Shown here: positions 9,033-17,704 of the stretch, one piece after another
Layout: the number at the start of each line of letters is the position of its first letter
Position numbering within the stretch: position 1 is the stretch's first letter
Assembly (NCBI GenBank): GCA_028045305.1
Contig: JAOFTV010000022.1
Location: 1 to 34,369 of the forward strand
From: Opitutales bacterium
GTDB taxonomy: Bacteria; Verrucomicrobiota; Verrucomicrobiia; Opitutales; Seribacteraceae
Reading direction: 5' to 3'
DNA: 34,369 nucleotides
Position numbers and translations under genes: made by a program
The notes under the pieces: generated by a model
Told to the model about the DNA's origin: nothing
The model's database searches: none
Seen by the model: the letters and a program-made list of their open reading frames with translations, nothing else

Positions 9033-9056
9033 TAGATCTTTTAATTTGTCTTTAAA

Positions 9057-9479
9057 ATGACCAAACCGCCCACTCCTAAGGAAATTAAGTCCACAAGCCT
9101 ACGCCTTCTCTTTGGTTTACCAATTGTCGGGCTGATCTGGACGGCTATCATTCGAGTCTTTGGTGAAAGCCACGAAATGAATTGGAATGTATTTGCTGGC
9201 TTTGCTTTCGTTGGTCTTTCAGTTGGCACGCTTTCGCTTTTACTGCCTGCCTTGGGTCGGGTTACTTATTTTGCTTGGTACTCACTCATCAACCTGATTG
9301 ATCAAATAATCATTTGGACTACCCTGCCCCTTTTCTACTATGTAATTTTTTGCCCCTATTCCTTTTTGATTCGCCTCTTTGGGAAATCAAAATTGAAAGA
9401 AAGAAATCACTCTGAATCTAGCTATTGGAAAAATGTCGAACAACCCAAATCCAATCGTCGTTATATCCAACAATTTTAA
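9057..9479 (+). CDS. SxtJ-like small membrane protein
   Basis: This 140-aa protein has three to four hydrophobic segments: LLFGLPIVGLIWTAII near residues 17-32, VFAGFAFVGLSVGTLSLLLP near 45-64 and a long stretch from about 78 to 110. It ends in a basic tail. Length, topology and position directly after a NodU-type carbamoyltransferase match the SxtJ family, named after a saxitoxin-cluster gene of unknown biochemical role. The name does not imply toxin production, as such genes are common in polysaccharide loci. The ATG at 9057 lies 24 bases after the carbamoyltransferase stop. It may help present lipid-linked substrate to the carbamoyltransferase, which is inference. Confidence 0.72.
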   Translation: MTKPPTPKEIKSTSLRLLFGLPIVGLIWTAIIRVFGESHEMNWNVFAGFAFVGLSVGTLSLLLPALGRVTYFAWYSLINLIDQIIIWTTLPLFYYVIFCPYSFLIRLFGKSKLKERNHSESSYWKNVEQPKSNRRYIQQF

Positions 9480-9489
9480 AATTCAATAT

Positions 9490-9693
9490 ATGAAAAAAGA
9501 AAACGATCCTGTAGATTTCTCCGATATCACCAATACCTCCAAACAATCGGGTTTTCTGAGTGAATTTGCATCCATGCTCATGCACAACAAGAAGTGGTGG
9601 CTCACCCCCATCGTGTTGGTCCTAATCTTATTTGGATTGCTTATTATTTTAGGTGGTAGCTCGTATGCCCCATTTATTTACACATTATTTTAG
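9490..9693 (+). CDS. DUF5989-like small membrane protein
   Basis: The 67-aa product has a short polar N-terminus, then FLSEFASMLMHNKKWWL, a single membrane helix (TPIVLVLILFGLLIIL) and the ending SSYAPFIYTLF. The pattern of KKWWL, helix and APFIYTLF is the signature I recognise for DUF5989 proteins. I chose the ATG at 9490 because an upstream ATG at 9433 would overlap the SxtJ-like gene by 47 bases and add an unrelated extension. Function is unknown; it regularly accompanies carbamoyltransferase and SxtJ genes. A 9-bp AT-rich inverted repeat (9688-9706) covers the stop codon but has no G+C stem, so I do not call it a terminator. Confidence 0.8.
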   Translation: MKKENDPVDFSDITNTSKQSGFLSEFASMLMHNKKWWLTPIVLVLILFGLLIILGGSSYAPFIYTLF

Positions 9694-9785
9694 TAATTTA
9701 CTAAAAACATACATATAAGCTGTACTAAACACTAATCCATAAACTCACATCTAAAATTATCCATAATCATATTATCTAAAAAAAT

Positions 9786-10844
9786 TTGAAAATATTAATT
9801 ACAGGTGTTGCTGGTTTTGCAGGTAATGCGATTGCGAAGGCACTTTTAGACAGTTATTCCAATTTGCAAATTGTCGGACTCGATAATTTCTCGAGAAAGG
9901 GGTCAGAATTAAACATCTCTGATTTAACCAATCTAGGGATCAATCTCATCCGAGGTGATATTCGCTCTCAATCCGATATTGACGATCTGCCTAAAGTTGA
10001 CTGGGTGATCGATTGTGCAGCCAATCCATCCGTTCTCGCGGGGATTGATGGTAAATCTTCTAGCAGACAATTAATGGAGCACAATCTTCTGGGCACCATC
10101 AACTTATTAGAGTACTGCAAGAATCATAAGGCAGGGCTCATACTTCTCAGCACAAGCAGAGTATACTCAGTTTCTGAACTAGCAGCATTACCGGTAAAAT
10201 CATCCGATAATCGCTTCGAGCTACAAGATTGTGATATTAGTGGTGCTAACAGCTCAGGAATTTCAGAAAATTTTCCAACGACTGCTCCTCTTTCCCTGTA
10301 CGGAGCTTCTAAGATGGCTTCGGAAACCTTGATTATGGATTATGGAGAATGCTTTAATTTCCCAGTATGGATCAACCGGTGCGGGGTGCTTGCCGGAGCT
10401 GGGCAATTCGGGAAAGCAGACCAAGGAATATTTTCTTTTTGGATTCATTCTTACCGAGAGAAAAAACCCCTTAAATACATAGGCTTCAATGGTACAGGCC
10501 ATCAAGTAAGGGATGCCCTTCACCCAAAGGATTTGGTTCCCCTACTCTCCCGGCAAATGCTTGAACCCGACCGGGAAGCCCCCAAAATCATCAATCTTGG
10601 TGGTGGTGTTGAAAACTCTCTGTCGCTGAAGGAATTAAGCAACTGGTGCGAAGATCGGTTTGGTCAAAATGAAGTGCTTTCATCTCAAGACGAACGCCCG
10701 ATGGATGCCCCCTGGATTGTAATGGACTCAACCACTGCCCAGAATGCCTGGAGTTGGAATGTTAAAACTGAAATTGAGCAAATTTTTGAAGAGATTGCCA
10801 ACCATGCTGAGACAAATCCGGATTGGTTAAGTTATAGTAGCTAA
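9786..10844 (+). CDS. Extended SDR NAD(P)-dependent sugar-nucleotide epimerase/dehydratase
   Basis: The 352-aa protein begins with the Rossmann motif ILITGVAGFAGNAIA (residues 3-17), a variant of GxxGxxG. It continues with the acidic end of strand 2 in GLDNFSRKG, DCAANPSVLAG, and the active-site pair STSRVYS and YGASK (Tyr-x-x-x-Lys). DALHPKDLV and NLGGGVENSLSL fit the C-terminal substrate-binding part. The sequence feel is closest to CDP-paratose 2-epimerase-like enzymes, but I would not name the sugar. The TTG start is set by the Rossmann strand beginning right after it; no Shine-Dalgarno sequence is visible. It follows a 92-base AT-rich gap, the longest so far in the window, so a promoter could lie there. 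It would supply an activated sugar to the transferases downstream. Confidence 0.87.
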   Translation: MKILITGVAGFAGNAIAKALLDSYSNLQIVGLDNFSRKGSELNISDLTNLGINLIRGDIRSQSDIDDLPKVDWVIDCAANPSVLAGIDGKSSSRQLMEHNLLGTINLLEYCKNHKAGLILLSTSRVYSVSELAALPVKSSDNRFELQDCDISGANSSGISENFPTTAPLSLYGASKMASETLIMDYGECFNFPVWINRCGVLAGAGQFGKADQGIFSFWIHSYREKKPLKYIGFNGTGHQVRDALHPKDLVPLLSRQMLEPDREAPKIINLGGGVENSLSLKELSNWCEDRFGQNEVLSSQDERPMDAPWIVMDSTTAQNAWSWNVKTEIEQIFEEIANHAETNPDWLSYSS

Positions 10845-10854
10845 TGATTATTAA

Positions 10855-11592
10855 ATGAGAAATAAATTAAGTGTAGTTATTCCAGTTTTTAATGAAGAAA
10901 AGACACTATCTGAGGTAGTTAGAAAAGTGCTTTCCGCGGAAATTTTAAGTCAAACATTAGAAATAATAATAGTAGATGATTGTTCTTCTGATTCAACTTG
11001 GGAAGTAGCTAAAGATCTAAAGAAAAACGAACCTAGAATAAAAATTACAAGACATGAAATCAATCTTGGGAAAGGGGCATCGCTTAGAACAGGATTTTCA
11101 GAAAGTTGTGGGCAAATTGTGTTGATTCAAGACGGAGATCTTGAATACGACCCAAAAGATTACCCATCACTCCTAAAACCGATACTGGAGGAAAAAGCCG
11201 ATGTTGTATACGGCTCACGCTTTCGCTCTAACCAAGAAACACGGGTGCTTTATTTTTGGCATAGAATAGCAAATGGTATCCTCACTCTTTGTTCAAATAT
11301 GTTTACTAATTTAAACCTAACCGATATGGAAACTGGATACAAAGTCTTTAGAAAAGATATCCTTGATAAAATCGTTCTTCAAGAAGATAGATTCGGAATA
11401 GAACCGGAAATAACAGCAAAAATTGCACAATTGGTGGGTATTAGAATTTACGAGATCGGAATTTCTTATTCAGGTCGCACATATGCTGAGGGAAAAAAAA
11501 TTGGCCTTAAGGATGCTTTCAGGGCTATATACGCTATAATAAAATACGGTTTCTTTTGTGGGAAACATTCAAAAAATAATCGTAATAAATAA
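10855..11592 (+). CDS. GT2 glycosyltransferase, DPM1-like
   Basis: The 245-aa protein opens with KLSVVIPVFNEEKTL, then IIIVDDCSSDST (DD at residues 41-42), GKGASLRTGF and LIQDGDLEYDP, with the DxD-type DGD at 93-95. DVVYGSRF and TDMETGYKVFRKDIL are hallmarks of dolichyl-phosphate mannose synthase-like GT2 enzymes, and GISYSGRTYAEGKKIGLKDA closes the domain. Such enzymes usually transfer a sugar from a nucleotide donor to polyprenyl phosphate on the cytoplasmic face. There is no C-terminal membrane pair, so it is the short soluble form. The next gene is a polytopic GT-C-like protein, overlapping by 35 bases, which could use the lipid-linked sugar. The more AT-rich part of the window begins here. 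Confidence 0.88.
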   Translation: MRNKLSVVIPVFNEEKTLSEVVRKVLSAEILSQTLEIIIVDDCSSDSTWEVAKDLKKNEPRIKITRHEINLGKGASLRTGFSESCGQIVLIQDGDLEYDPKDYPSLLKPILEEKADVVYGSRFRSNQETRVLYFWHRIANGILTLCSNMFTNLNLTDMETGYKVFRKDILDKIVLQEDRFGIEPEITAKIAQLVGIRIYEIGISYSGRTYAEGKKIGLKDAFRAIYAIIKYGFFCGKHSKNNRNK

Positions 11593-13546
11593 AGATTTAA
11601 GAAACATTCTTCTAGAGTTTCTTTGTTCTCTGCCTTGTTGGTGGATCGGTTTTTATGCTTTTGAGCATAGTTTAATTAGAAGTAAAGAACCAAAGTGGCT
11701 TTTATTATACTCTGATGAAAAACTCCTCTTCCTGATTGGTGCAACTATTGCCTGTACTTTGTGGATAATATACGCAAAACCTCTTATAATCCGTGCTGTA
11801 AACATCTCGTCATTTCGACCCCAAAAGCTTAACCATCTTCATATTTTTCTTCTATTTGCAAGCACAAGCTCATTGCTTCACTTTAATCAAGGAATGAGAG
11901 TTGGGGAAGATGTTGCTGGGCAAGTGCTATCTTCTTATCAATACATTGAAGGGATTACTAAAGCACCAAATTATTGCTCGTATCCAAACACAAGCGACCT
12001 TAGCCAAAATACATCAACTTGGAGTCCTCGCCCTCCAGGTGCTAGTTGGATTACGCTGCCTGGTTTGTATTTAGGTATGTCCATTGGTGATTCTTTGAGA
12101 TTAATTTTATTAATATTACAAATTTATGGGGGTATCGGTTGGTTAAAATTATCAGATCAATTTAAAATGAGCACTGAATCTCTAATTTTAATCGCTCTTC
12201 TACTTGGTACTGGAGTTGGACATTCGACAATTATTTTTGGAACGATGAATTGTGTACTTCTATCCCTTGTTCCTTGGATGATCATATGGACGATTTATAT
12301 AACTCGTAAACTAATTAGCAATAGATCCTTAAATCTATTTCTCTTATTAAAAGTTCTCTTTTTATCGTTATGCCTTGGGTTCTTTTGCGTAATTAAATTG
12401 TCTGGGATGATTGTGGCACTTACTATAGCCATTATACCAATAATCTACATCTTTTTTTACAAAGATAAAATTAGCGGGAAAATTCCAAAATTAATTTGTT
12501 GTTTCTTTTCTGTCTTTATTGTTTTGGTGCCTTACAAACTATTGGAGAACTTCACCGAGAAGGAAAGGGAAGTTTCCTCTCACGAAATGTACAGATCAAT
12601 TGAATACAACCAACAATCTTTGTTGTGGGGTAATTATTTTGAAGAAAGTACTCGGGGACCTATGCTTGTATGGAGTACTTTGGGAGCACCGGGATATGCT
12701 CTACCCGGGAAAAAAATCGCACATGGATTTAGGGATCTAATTAATCAGTTTGATTCTTTTAATGGTTGGTTAGATTTTAATAAGTTTAATCCCCATTCAC
12801 TAATTTGCGGTTTTATCGGATTCTTATTCACACTATTATTATGCATCAATTTATGGAGAATCAGAAGCTTAATGAGCTATGAGTTTAAAATTGTTTCAAT
12901 AGTTTTTTTTACAATTCCATTTACAGGCTTAGCCGCTGTATCTTTCTTGCATGGTTTCAATTACACGCTCTACAGCTCCCATACCGTTGAATACGCAATG
13001 TTATTGTCACTTCCTGTATGTCATTCGTTATTTCTACTTAAAAAAACTTATTATATTACCACCATTCTGCTGACAGGCATTTGTTTCGCTTTACCTTTAA
13101 CTTCTAGTTTTGGATCATTAATTTCCCCCGCCTTTACTAGGAATAATTTTCAAGTATCTGAAACAGAAGAAGAAAGAGGATTCGCCGCTAGAGATTTTTC
13201 CGGTGCAATTAAACTTATTGAAGAAGACTCTCAATATCATTCTGACATACTTTTTTTCCTACCATCTGGAGATCTAGGGGATTTGTACTTACGAACAAGA
13301 CTTCGTACTCTGGGTTTACATTTCGCAGGAGGAAACCTACCGAAAGCTAAGGCATTTCTAACTTCCAAACCAATAATAGTTTATTGTGCTTACTCTGGGA
13401 TTCTCAGAGAAAACCAAGAATTCCAAAAAGCACTAAAATCAAACTTCCCTCAAAGCATTTCATCAGAAGAAATTTCTGAGAAAAATAATAAAGATGTTGT
13501 TATTATAAAAATTCATCTTGCTCCCGAAGATAGTATAAATGGATAA
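11558..13546 (+). CDS. Large polytopic membrane protein, GT-C-like
   Basis: The 662-aa protein has roughly eleven to thirteen hydrophobic helices and a soluble C-terminal domain of about 120 residues. An acidic pair appears in the first large loop (MRVGEDVAGQVLSSYQYI), and a loop rich in Trp, Arg and Pro follows (WSPRPPGASWITLPG). This layout suits GT-C transferases that take polyprenyl-phosphate sugars, and the DPM1-like GT2 genes on both sides support that. I see no specific Pfam signature. The GTG at 11558 is the only canonical start near the N-terminus, but it makes a 35-base overlap; a non-canonical start nearer 11588 is possible. It could instead be a chain polymerase, which would fill a gap in this locus. 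Moderate confidence for membrane transferase, high for being a real gene. Confidence 0.6.
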   Translation: MGNIQKIIVINKDLRNILLEFLCSLPCWWIGFYAFEHSLIRSKEPKWLLLYSDEKLLFLIGATIACTLWIIYAKPLIIRAVNISSFRPQKLNHLHIFLLFASTSSLLHFNQGMRVGEDVAGQVLSSYQYIEGITKAPNYCSYPNTSDLSQNTSTWSPRPPGASWITLPGLYLGMSIGDSLRLILLILQIYGGIGWLKLSDQFKMSTESLILIALLLGTGVGHSTIIFGTMNCVLLSLVPWMIIWTIYITRKLISNRSLNLFLLLKVLFLSLCLGFFCVIKLSGMIVALTIAIIPIIYIFFYKDKISGKIPKLICCFFSVFIVLVPYKLLENFTEKEREVSSHEMYRSIEYNQQSLLWGNYFEESTRGPMLVWSTLGAPGYALPGKKIAHGFRDLINQFDSFNGWLDFNKFNPHSLICGFIGFLFTLLLCINLWRIRSLMSYEFKIVSIVFFTIPFTGLAAVSFLHGFNYTLYSSHTVEYAMLLSLPVCHSLFLLKKTYYITTILLTGICFALPLTSSFGSLISPAFTRNNFQVSETEEERGFAARDFSGAIKLIEEDSQYHSDILFFLPSGDLGDLYLRTRLRTLGLHFAGGNLPKAKAFLTSKPIIVYCAYSGILRENQEFQKALKSNFPQSISSEEISEKNNKDVVIIKIHLAPEDSING

Positions 13547-14273
13547 GTTATCGGTTATAATTCCGGGCAGGGATGAAGCGGAAAACTTGGAGAAATGTAT
13601 TGGTGAAATCGTGGAAGAACTGAACAAACATAAGATAGATCATGAAATCATTGTCGTTGATGATGGCAGCACGGACAATACGCCTAAGCTTCTACAAGAT
13701 ATGGCCATTCAAAACCCTATGGTTCGATATTTAAGAAATGATGGAGAAAACGGATTTGGTCGTGCAGTAAGAATCGGACTTACAGAATTCACTGGGGATG
13801 CAGTTGCCATCATGATGGCCGACCTTTCAGACTCACCTCGAGATCTCGTAAATTATTGGAACAAGCTGCAAGAGGGATATGAGTGTGTTTTCGGAAGCAG
13901 ATTTATTAAAGGCAGCAAAGTCTATGACTATCCGAAAATAAAGCTATTGGTTAATCGATTGGTTAATACCATAATTCGCTATACCTTCCGAATTGAAACA
14001 AATGATGTGACCAACGCGTTTAAAATATATCGGAGAGAAGTTATAGAAGGTTGTAAACCGTTCATTTCACCACACTTTAACCTGACGGTTGAAATTCCCT
14101 TGAAGGCAATTATCCGTGGATACTCTTGGAAAGTCGTTCCTATTTCATGGAAAAATCGGGATAAAGGCGTAGCTAAACTTAAATTAAGAGAAATGGGCTC
14201 CCGTTACTTTTTTATCATAGCATACTTATGGTTGGAAAAGTACTTTAGCCGTGGTGATTATCGAAGAAAATGA
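13539..14273 (+). CDS. GT2 glycosyltransferase, DPM1-like
   Basis: The 244-aa protein has KLSVIIPGRDEAENL at residues 3-17, IVVDDGSTDNTP at 38-49, GFGRAVRIGL, then IMMADLSDSPRDL. The DxD site is replaced by DLSD (95-98), a variant known among DPM1-like enzymes. GSRFIKGSKVYDYP and NDVTNAFKIYRREVI match the polyprenyl-phosphate sugar synthase pattern, and WKNRDKGVAKLKLREMGSRYFF is near the end. It likely charges polyprenyl phosphate with a sugar in the cytoplasm. The ATG overlaps the previous gene by eight bases, and its stop overlaps the next ATG as ATGA. It heads the first GT2, methyltransferase, membrane-protein triad of the window. Confidence 0.87.
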   Translation: MDKLSVIIPGRDEAENLEKCIGEIVEELNKHKIDHEIIVVDDGSTDNTPKLLQDMAIQNPMVRYLRNDGENGFGRAVRIGLTEFTGDAVAIMMADLSDSPRDLVNYWNKLQEGYECVFGSRFIKGSKVYDYPKIKLLVNRLVNTIIRYTFRIETNDVTNAFKIYRREVIEGCKPFISPHFNLTVEIPLKAIIRGYSWKVVPISWKNRDKGVAKLKLREMGSRYFFIIAYLWLEKYFSRGDYRRK

Positions 14274-14923
14274 ATGATGATTTAGACCAGATTTATGAAA
14301 TGCGATTTTCCGGACTTGAGGAGTACAGAAACGATGTTTGGAAAATTCTAGTTAATCAATTTTTTCGCAAATGGATCAATCAAGATGCCACCATCCTTGA
14401 TTTGGGATGTGGTTATGGAGAATTCATCAACCAAGCCAATGCAAAAATTAAGCATGGGATGGATCTAAATCCACGAACAAGAAAACTTTTAAAAGACGAT
14501 GTGATTTTTCATGAACAGGACTGCTCTAAGCGATGGCCGTTGGAAGAAAACTCTTTGGATCTTATTTTTACCAGCAATTTTTTTGAGCACCTTCCCAATA
14601 AAAAAGCTCTGGATGCCACCATTTCTGAAGCTAAGAAATGCCTTAAAAAGGGTGGGCGTATCATAGCGATGGGTCCAAACATTTCCGTCTTAAAAGGGAA
14701 ATATTGGGATTTTTGGGATCACCATGTCGCCCTATCCGAACAGTCGATGCGTGAATTGCTAGAAATCCATAAGCTTAAAGTTCTTACCTCTGTACCCTGT
14801 TTCTTACCTTACAACATGGTAAGAATCAAACGAAGGCCTCTTTTCCTCGTCCATTTGTATTTAAAGTTTCCGTTGATTTGGAGGTTGTTTGGGAAACAAT
14901 TTCTAGTAGTTGCCGAAAAGTGA
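14270..14923 (+). CDS. Class I SAM-dependent methyltransferase
   Basis: The 217-aa protein has motif I ATILDLGCGYGEF at residues 40-52, KHGMDLNPR for the acidic residue of strand 2, and LDLIFTSNFFEHLPNK for the strand 4 region, followed by KCLKKGGRIIAMGPN. These are standard Methyltransf_11-type features. The C-terminal part (FWDHHVALSEQSMRELLE) resembles methyltransferases found beside polyprenyl-phosphate glycosyltransferases. The acceptor is unknown; a lipid-linked sugar made by the neighbouring GT2 is an inference from position. Both ends overlap neighbours by four bases (ATGA and GTGA). Confidence 0.85.
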   Translation: MNDDLDQIYEMRFSGLEEYRNDVWKILVNQFFRKWINQDATILDLGCGYGEFINQANAKIKHGMDLNPRTRKLLKDDVIFHEQDCSKRWPLEENSLDLIFTSNFFEHLPNKKALDATISEAKKCLKKGGRIIAMGPNISVLKGKYWDFWDHHVALSEQSMRELLEIHKLKVLTSVPCFLPYNMVRIKRRPLFLVHLYLKFPLIWRLFGKQFLVVAEK

Positions 14924-15963
14924 CCAAAGAAAAGTATTTAAACAAAACTTTATTCGTAACTCTGGCGATAGCTTGTAGCACAATTTTTACTTATTACTAC
15001 TTTCTTTATACCAATGTATATCCACCAGGTAGTTTTACAGCAATTAGCGAGCATACTGCTCACAAGGTTTTTCAAACAAGATTGTTGGTTACTACATTGG
15101 CAAACTTCCTCGAGCCAATTCTGCCAATACTGATAGAACTTTTTCAATGGGCAGTTCCCTATCCGATTGATTATGAAGTTATATTACAGCTTCTTAATAT
15201 TTTCTTTTTATTCGTACTACTAGTTTCTCTACCAAGACTTCTTTCAAATATTGAAATTTTTTTACATCCAGCCTTTTCTTTCATCATCTTTATCCCAGTA
15301 TCCTGGAACTTCATTTTTTTGAATGGTCTGATTGATGGAGCAGGTCTTTATTATCCCTATGATATTCCTTCTCTCTCCTTCTTTACATTAGGTTTATTGC
15401 TTTTCCTTGAGAAGAAATGGCGTTGGTTTTATGTCGTCTTCATTCTCGCTCTGCTCAATCGCGAATCGGCCTGTTTTATTTCCATTGCTGGCTTTGCCTT
15501 ATCCGTAGTTTTCACGAATCCATCTTTTAAAAATTGGATAAAAGAGAACAAAGATTTAATATTTCACATATCCATTCAACTCATTTTGTGGATAACTTCC
15601 CGTGTCTGCCTTTCTATCAAGTTTAAGGGCAACCCCGGCGTGTTCTTGGAACAGCCACATTCTATGATCGAATTTTTGTCAAAGATATTCACAGGAGAAT
15701 CTCACTGGGCTATGCAAAATCCACTCTGGTTTCTTACTCTTTTCTTTGGCTTGTGGGTCCTTCCAGTTTTTGGATTTAAATATCTTAATAACCCTTCCAA
15801 GAGGTTGATCATAGTGGGAGCCATCTACTTCTTTACTCTGACCCTTCGCTCAAACATGATGGAGACTCGTGTATACAACGAGCTAAATGTCATCCTAACA
15901 ATTCTTGTAATTTGTGTGCTTCATAATCTGATAAATAGAACAAAAAGCGTTGTTAACACTTAA
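14920..15963 (+). CDS. Polytopic membrane protein, possible GT-C glycosyltransferase
   Basis: I chose the GTG at 14920, which overlaps the preceding stop as GTGA and reads MTKEKYLNKTLFVTLAIA. An upstream in-frame start at 14878 would add residues out of step with the usual overlap here. The 347-aa product has about eight helices. A recognisable stretch is YYPYDIPSLSFFTLGLLLF followed by ALLNRESACF, a motif pair I associate with uncharacterised membrane proteins of glycan loci. No clear DxD or DE loop motif is visible, so transferase activity is inferred from its place after a DPM1-like GT2 and a methyltransferase. It is the third member of the first triad. Confidence 0.6.
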   Translation: MTKEKYLNKTLFVTLAIACSTIFTYYYFLYTNVYPPGSFTAISEHTAHKVFQTRLLVTTLANFLEPILPILIELFQWAVPYPIDYEVILQLLNIFFLFVLLVSLPRLLSNIEIFLHPAFSFIIFIPVSWNFIFLNGLIDGAGLYYPYDIPSLSFFTLGLLLFLEKKWRWFYVVFILALLNRESACFISIAGFALSVVFTNPSFKNWIKENKDLIFHISIQLILWITSRVCLSIKFKGNPGVFLEQPHSMIEFLSKIFTGESHWAMQNPLWFLTLFFGLWVLPVFGFKYLNNPSKRLIIVGAIYFFTLTLRSNMMETRVYNELNVILTILVICVLHNLINRTKSVVNT

Positions 15964-15974
15964 ATATCAAACGG

Positions 15975-16913
15975 TTGGTGTACGCTCATAAAATAAAAAA
16001 AATATTTCTTTTTATTTATATAATATTCGTTTTAATACTAAGATCTATATGTTTCCGAAAGAAGTTAATCATTGTATGTGATCAATATGGAAGACTTGGA
16101 AATAGACTCCATCTATTCGCCCAATTGATTACTTTTGCCAAGAAAAATAATTATGTAGTATGGATGCCAGGATTTTATGATTATTGGCATTTTTTTCCGG
16201 AATTAGATCATCGACCAACCTTTGCTTCCAGATTTTATCCATTTTCTAACTTTACTCCAGAAGATGTGTTTTACACCTTTAACTTTATTTTTCGAAAAGC
16301 TAGTCAGTTAAGAGAAAATCCACTTTTTCGTAGCTTGGATTTCAGTGATTCTAACGATGGGAATCCATGGAATAATATTGGAGACTCTAAAAGTAGAGTA
16401 ATTCTTTTCAGTGGATTTGTCTTTCATGAATATATGTTGGATTGCAGTTCTGCTATCTCGAAAATAAACATTTTATTTCGGCCAACCTCGAAATATATTA
16501 ATGAGATTAATGCTCCCATAGAAAACTTAAAATCCAGAAATGACTTGGTATGTGGTGTTTTAGTTCGCCAAACAGACTACCGCTCTTGGAATGATGGCAA
16601 ATATTTTTATACATCAAAACAATATGCTAATTTTTTGTGTAGCATAAGAAATTCATTTTCAAATAAAACGATAGGTTTCTTCATTGCTACTGATGAAGAA
16701 CAAGATGAAAAGATATTTGGTGATCTCGATTGTATGATAAGAGTTGGATATCCATTGGAAAACCTTTACTCTTTAAGTTTGTGTGATTTCCTAGTTGGCC
16801 CACCAAGCTCATACATAGGATGGAGTTCTCTCTACGGTAAGAGCGCACTCATAACAATTACTTCACCAAATGAAGAATTTGATTACAGTAAATATGTTGA
16901 TTTATTATCATGA
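15975..16913 (+). CDS. GT11-like (fucosyltransferase-type) glycosyltransferase
   Basis: The 312-aa protein starts with a basic region and a hydrophobic segment (FLFIYIIFVLIL, residues 11-22), probably a membrane anchor. Motif IIVCDQYGRLGNRLHLFAQL at 32-51 resembles the glycine-rich entry loop of GT11 and related GT-B fucosyltransferases. LVRQTDYRSW at 196-205 sits where these families have HxRxxDY, but the His is replaced by Leu. FIATDEEQDEK and VGPPSSYIGWSSLYG match the later donor-binding strands. Fucose as donor is a family-level guess only. TTG at 15975 is immediately followed by GTG at 15978; either could start translation. The end overlaps the FkbM gene as ATGA. Confidence 0.65.
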   Translation: MVYAHKIKKIFLFIYIIFVLILRSICFRKKLIIVCDQYGRLGNRLHLFAQLITFAKKNNYVVWMPGFYDYWHFFPELDHRPTFASRFYPFSNFTPEDVFYTFNFIFRKASQLRENPLFRSLDFSDSNDGNPWNNIGDSKSRVILFSGFVFHEYMLDCSSAISKINILFRPTSKYINEINAPIENLKSRNDLVCGVLVRQTDYRSWNDGKYFYTSKQYANFLCSIRNSFSNKTIGFFIATDEEQDEKIFGDLDCMIRVGYPLENLYSLSLCDFLVGPPSSYIGWSSLYGKSALITITSPNEEFDYSKYVDLLS

Positions 16914-17698
16914 TTAATGATTTTATTAAGCGTATTTTAGAAAAATTCAACTTAGAGGTTAATAATAAATATATTTTCGAAACATCTGATGACCCAATAG
17001 AAATAATAAGAAGAATTTTCAGCACAAACGATGTAAATACCATAATTGATGGTGGTGCATCAATCGGTGATATATCATTAAAATTTGCAAACTACTTCCC
17101 GAAGTCTAATGTCTATTGCTTCGAACCTTATTCCGAATTTAATCAACTTTTGAGTGTAAGGTTCAAAGATAATGAAAGAATATCGATTTATCCGTTCGCA
17201 TTAAATTCAACTAACGAAAAATTAAATTTATACATAAATAAATCTAAGGGTACGAATTCCACACTTCCTCCTGCATCTAATGGAGTATCAATTTATGGTT
17301 CTCAATTTGAGAATACTGGGTTGGAGAGAACTAAAGCCATATCGCTAGATAATTGGGCAAAACAGAACAGTATTTACCATATTGACATACTTAAATTGGA
17401 TGTACAAGGAACAGAGCTAGATGTTCTAAAAGGAGCTAATGATCTACTGTCAAGCAACGGAATTGATGCTCTATTACTTGAAGTGAATTTCCAGAATTGC
17501 TATCGCAATCAGTCCGGATGGGATGCACTTATTTCATATTTGTCAAATTTAGATTATTGTCTGTTTAATTTTTATAATTTCTACTATCATGAAGGAAAGT
17601 TAGTACAGTCTGACGCAATATTTTTTCGAAATGATATTCTTAAAACTATAAACACCTCTAAAATATTTCACAATAGATCGAATATTCTACTAAAATAA
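16910..17698 (+). CDS. FkbM family SAM-dependent methyltransferase
   Basis: The 262-aa protein has the SAM loop TIIDGGASIGDIS at residues 44-56 (Val of the usual DVGA replaced, giving DGGA), VYCFEPYSEF for strand 2, and the FkbM core IDILKLDVQGTELDVLKGA with ALLLEVNFQ after it. The family O-methylates sugar or polyketide hydroxyls; the position beside a GT11-like enzyme suggests a sugar target. It overlaps that gene as ATGA. Codon choice is very AT-rich: the line 17641-17700 has 12 G+C in 60 bases by my count. It shares the fold but not close sequence with the other three FkbM proteins. Confidence 0.87.
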   Translation: MINDFIKRILEKFNLEVNNKYIFETSDDPIEIIRRIFSTNDVNTIIDGGASIGDISLKFANYFPKSNVYCFEPYSEFNQLLSVRFKDNERISIYPFALNSTNEKLNLYINKSKGTNSTLPPASNGVSIYGSQFENTGLERTKAISLDNWAKQNSIYHIDILKLDVQGTELDVLKGANDLLSSNGIDALLLEVNFQNCYRNQSGWDALISYLSNLDYCLFNFYNFYYHEGKLVQSDAIFFRNDILKTINTSKIFHNRSNILLK

Positions 17699-17704
17699 TT
17701 TTTC

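Noticed and set aside
9433..9489. N-terminal extension of the DUF5989-like protein
   Set aside because: It lies largely within the SxtJ-like gene in another frame and precedes an ATG at 9490 that fits the usual family length.
9688..9706. Perfect 9-bp inverted repeat around one central base, over the DUF5989 stop
   Set aside because: The arms are nearly all A/T with a single G-C pair, the loop would be one to three bases and no T run follows, so a terminator is not supported.
9694..9785. Possible promoter in the 92-base gap before the SDR gene
   Set aside because: Several TATAAT-like hexamers occur, but none has a convincing -35 at 16-18 bases; AT-richness alone explains them.
14878..14919. 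Upstream start for the membrane protein at 14920
   Set aside because: It would overlap the methyltransferase by 46 bases; the GTG at 14920 makes a GTGA overlap like many junctions here.
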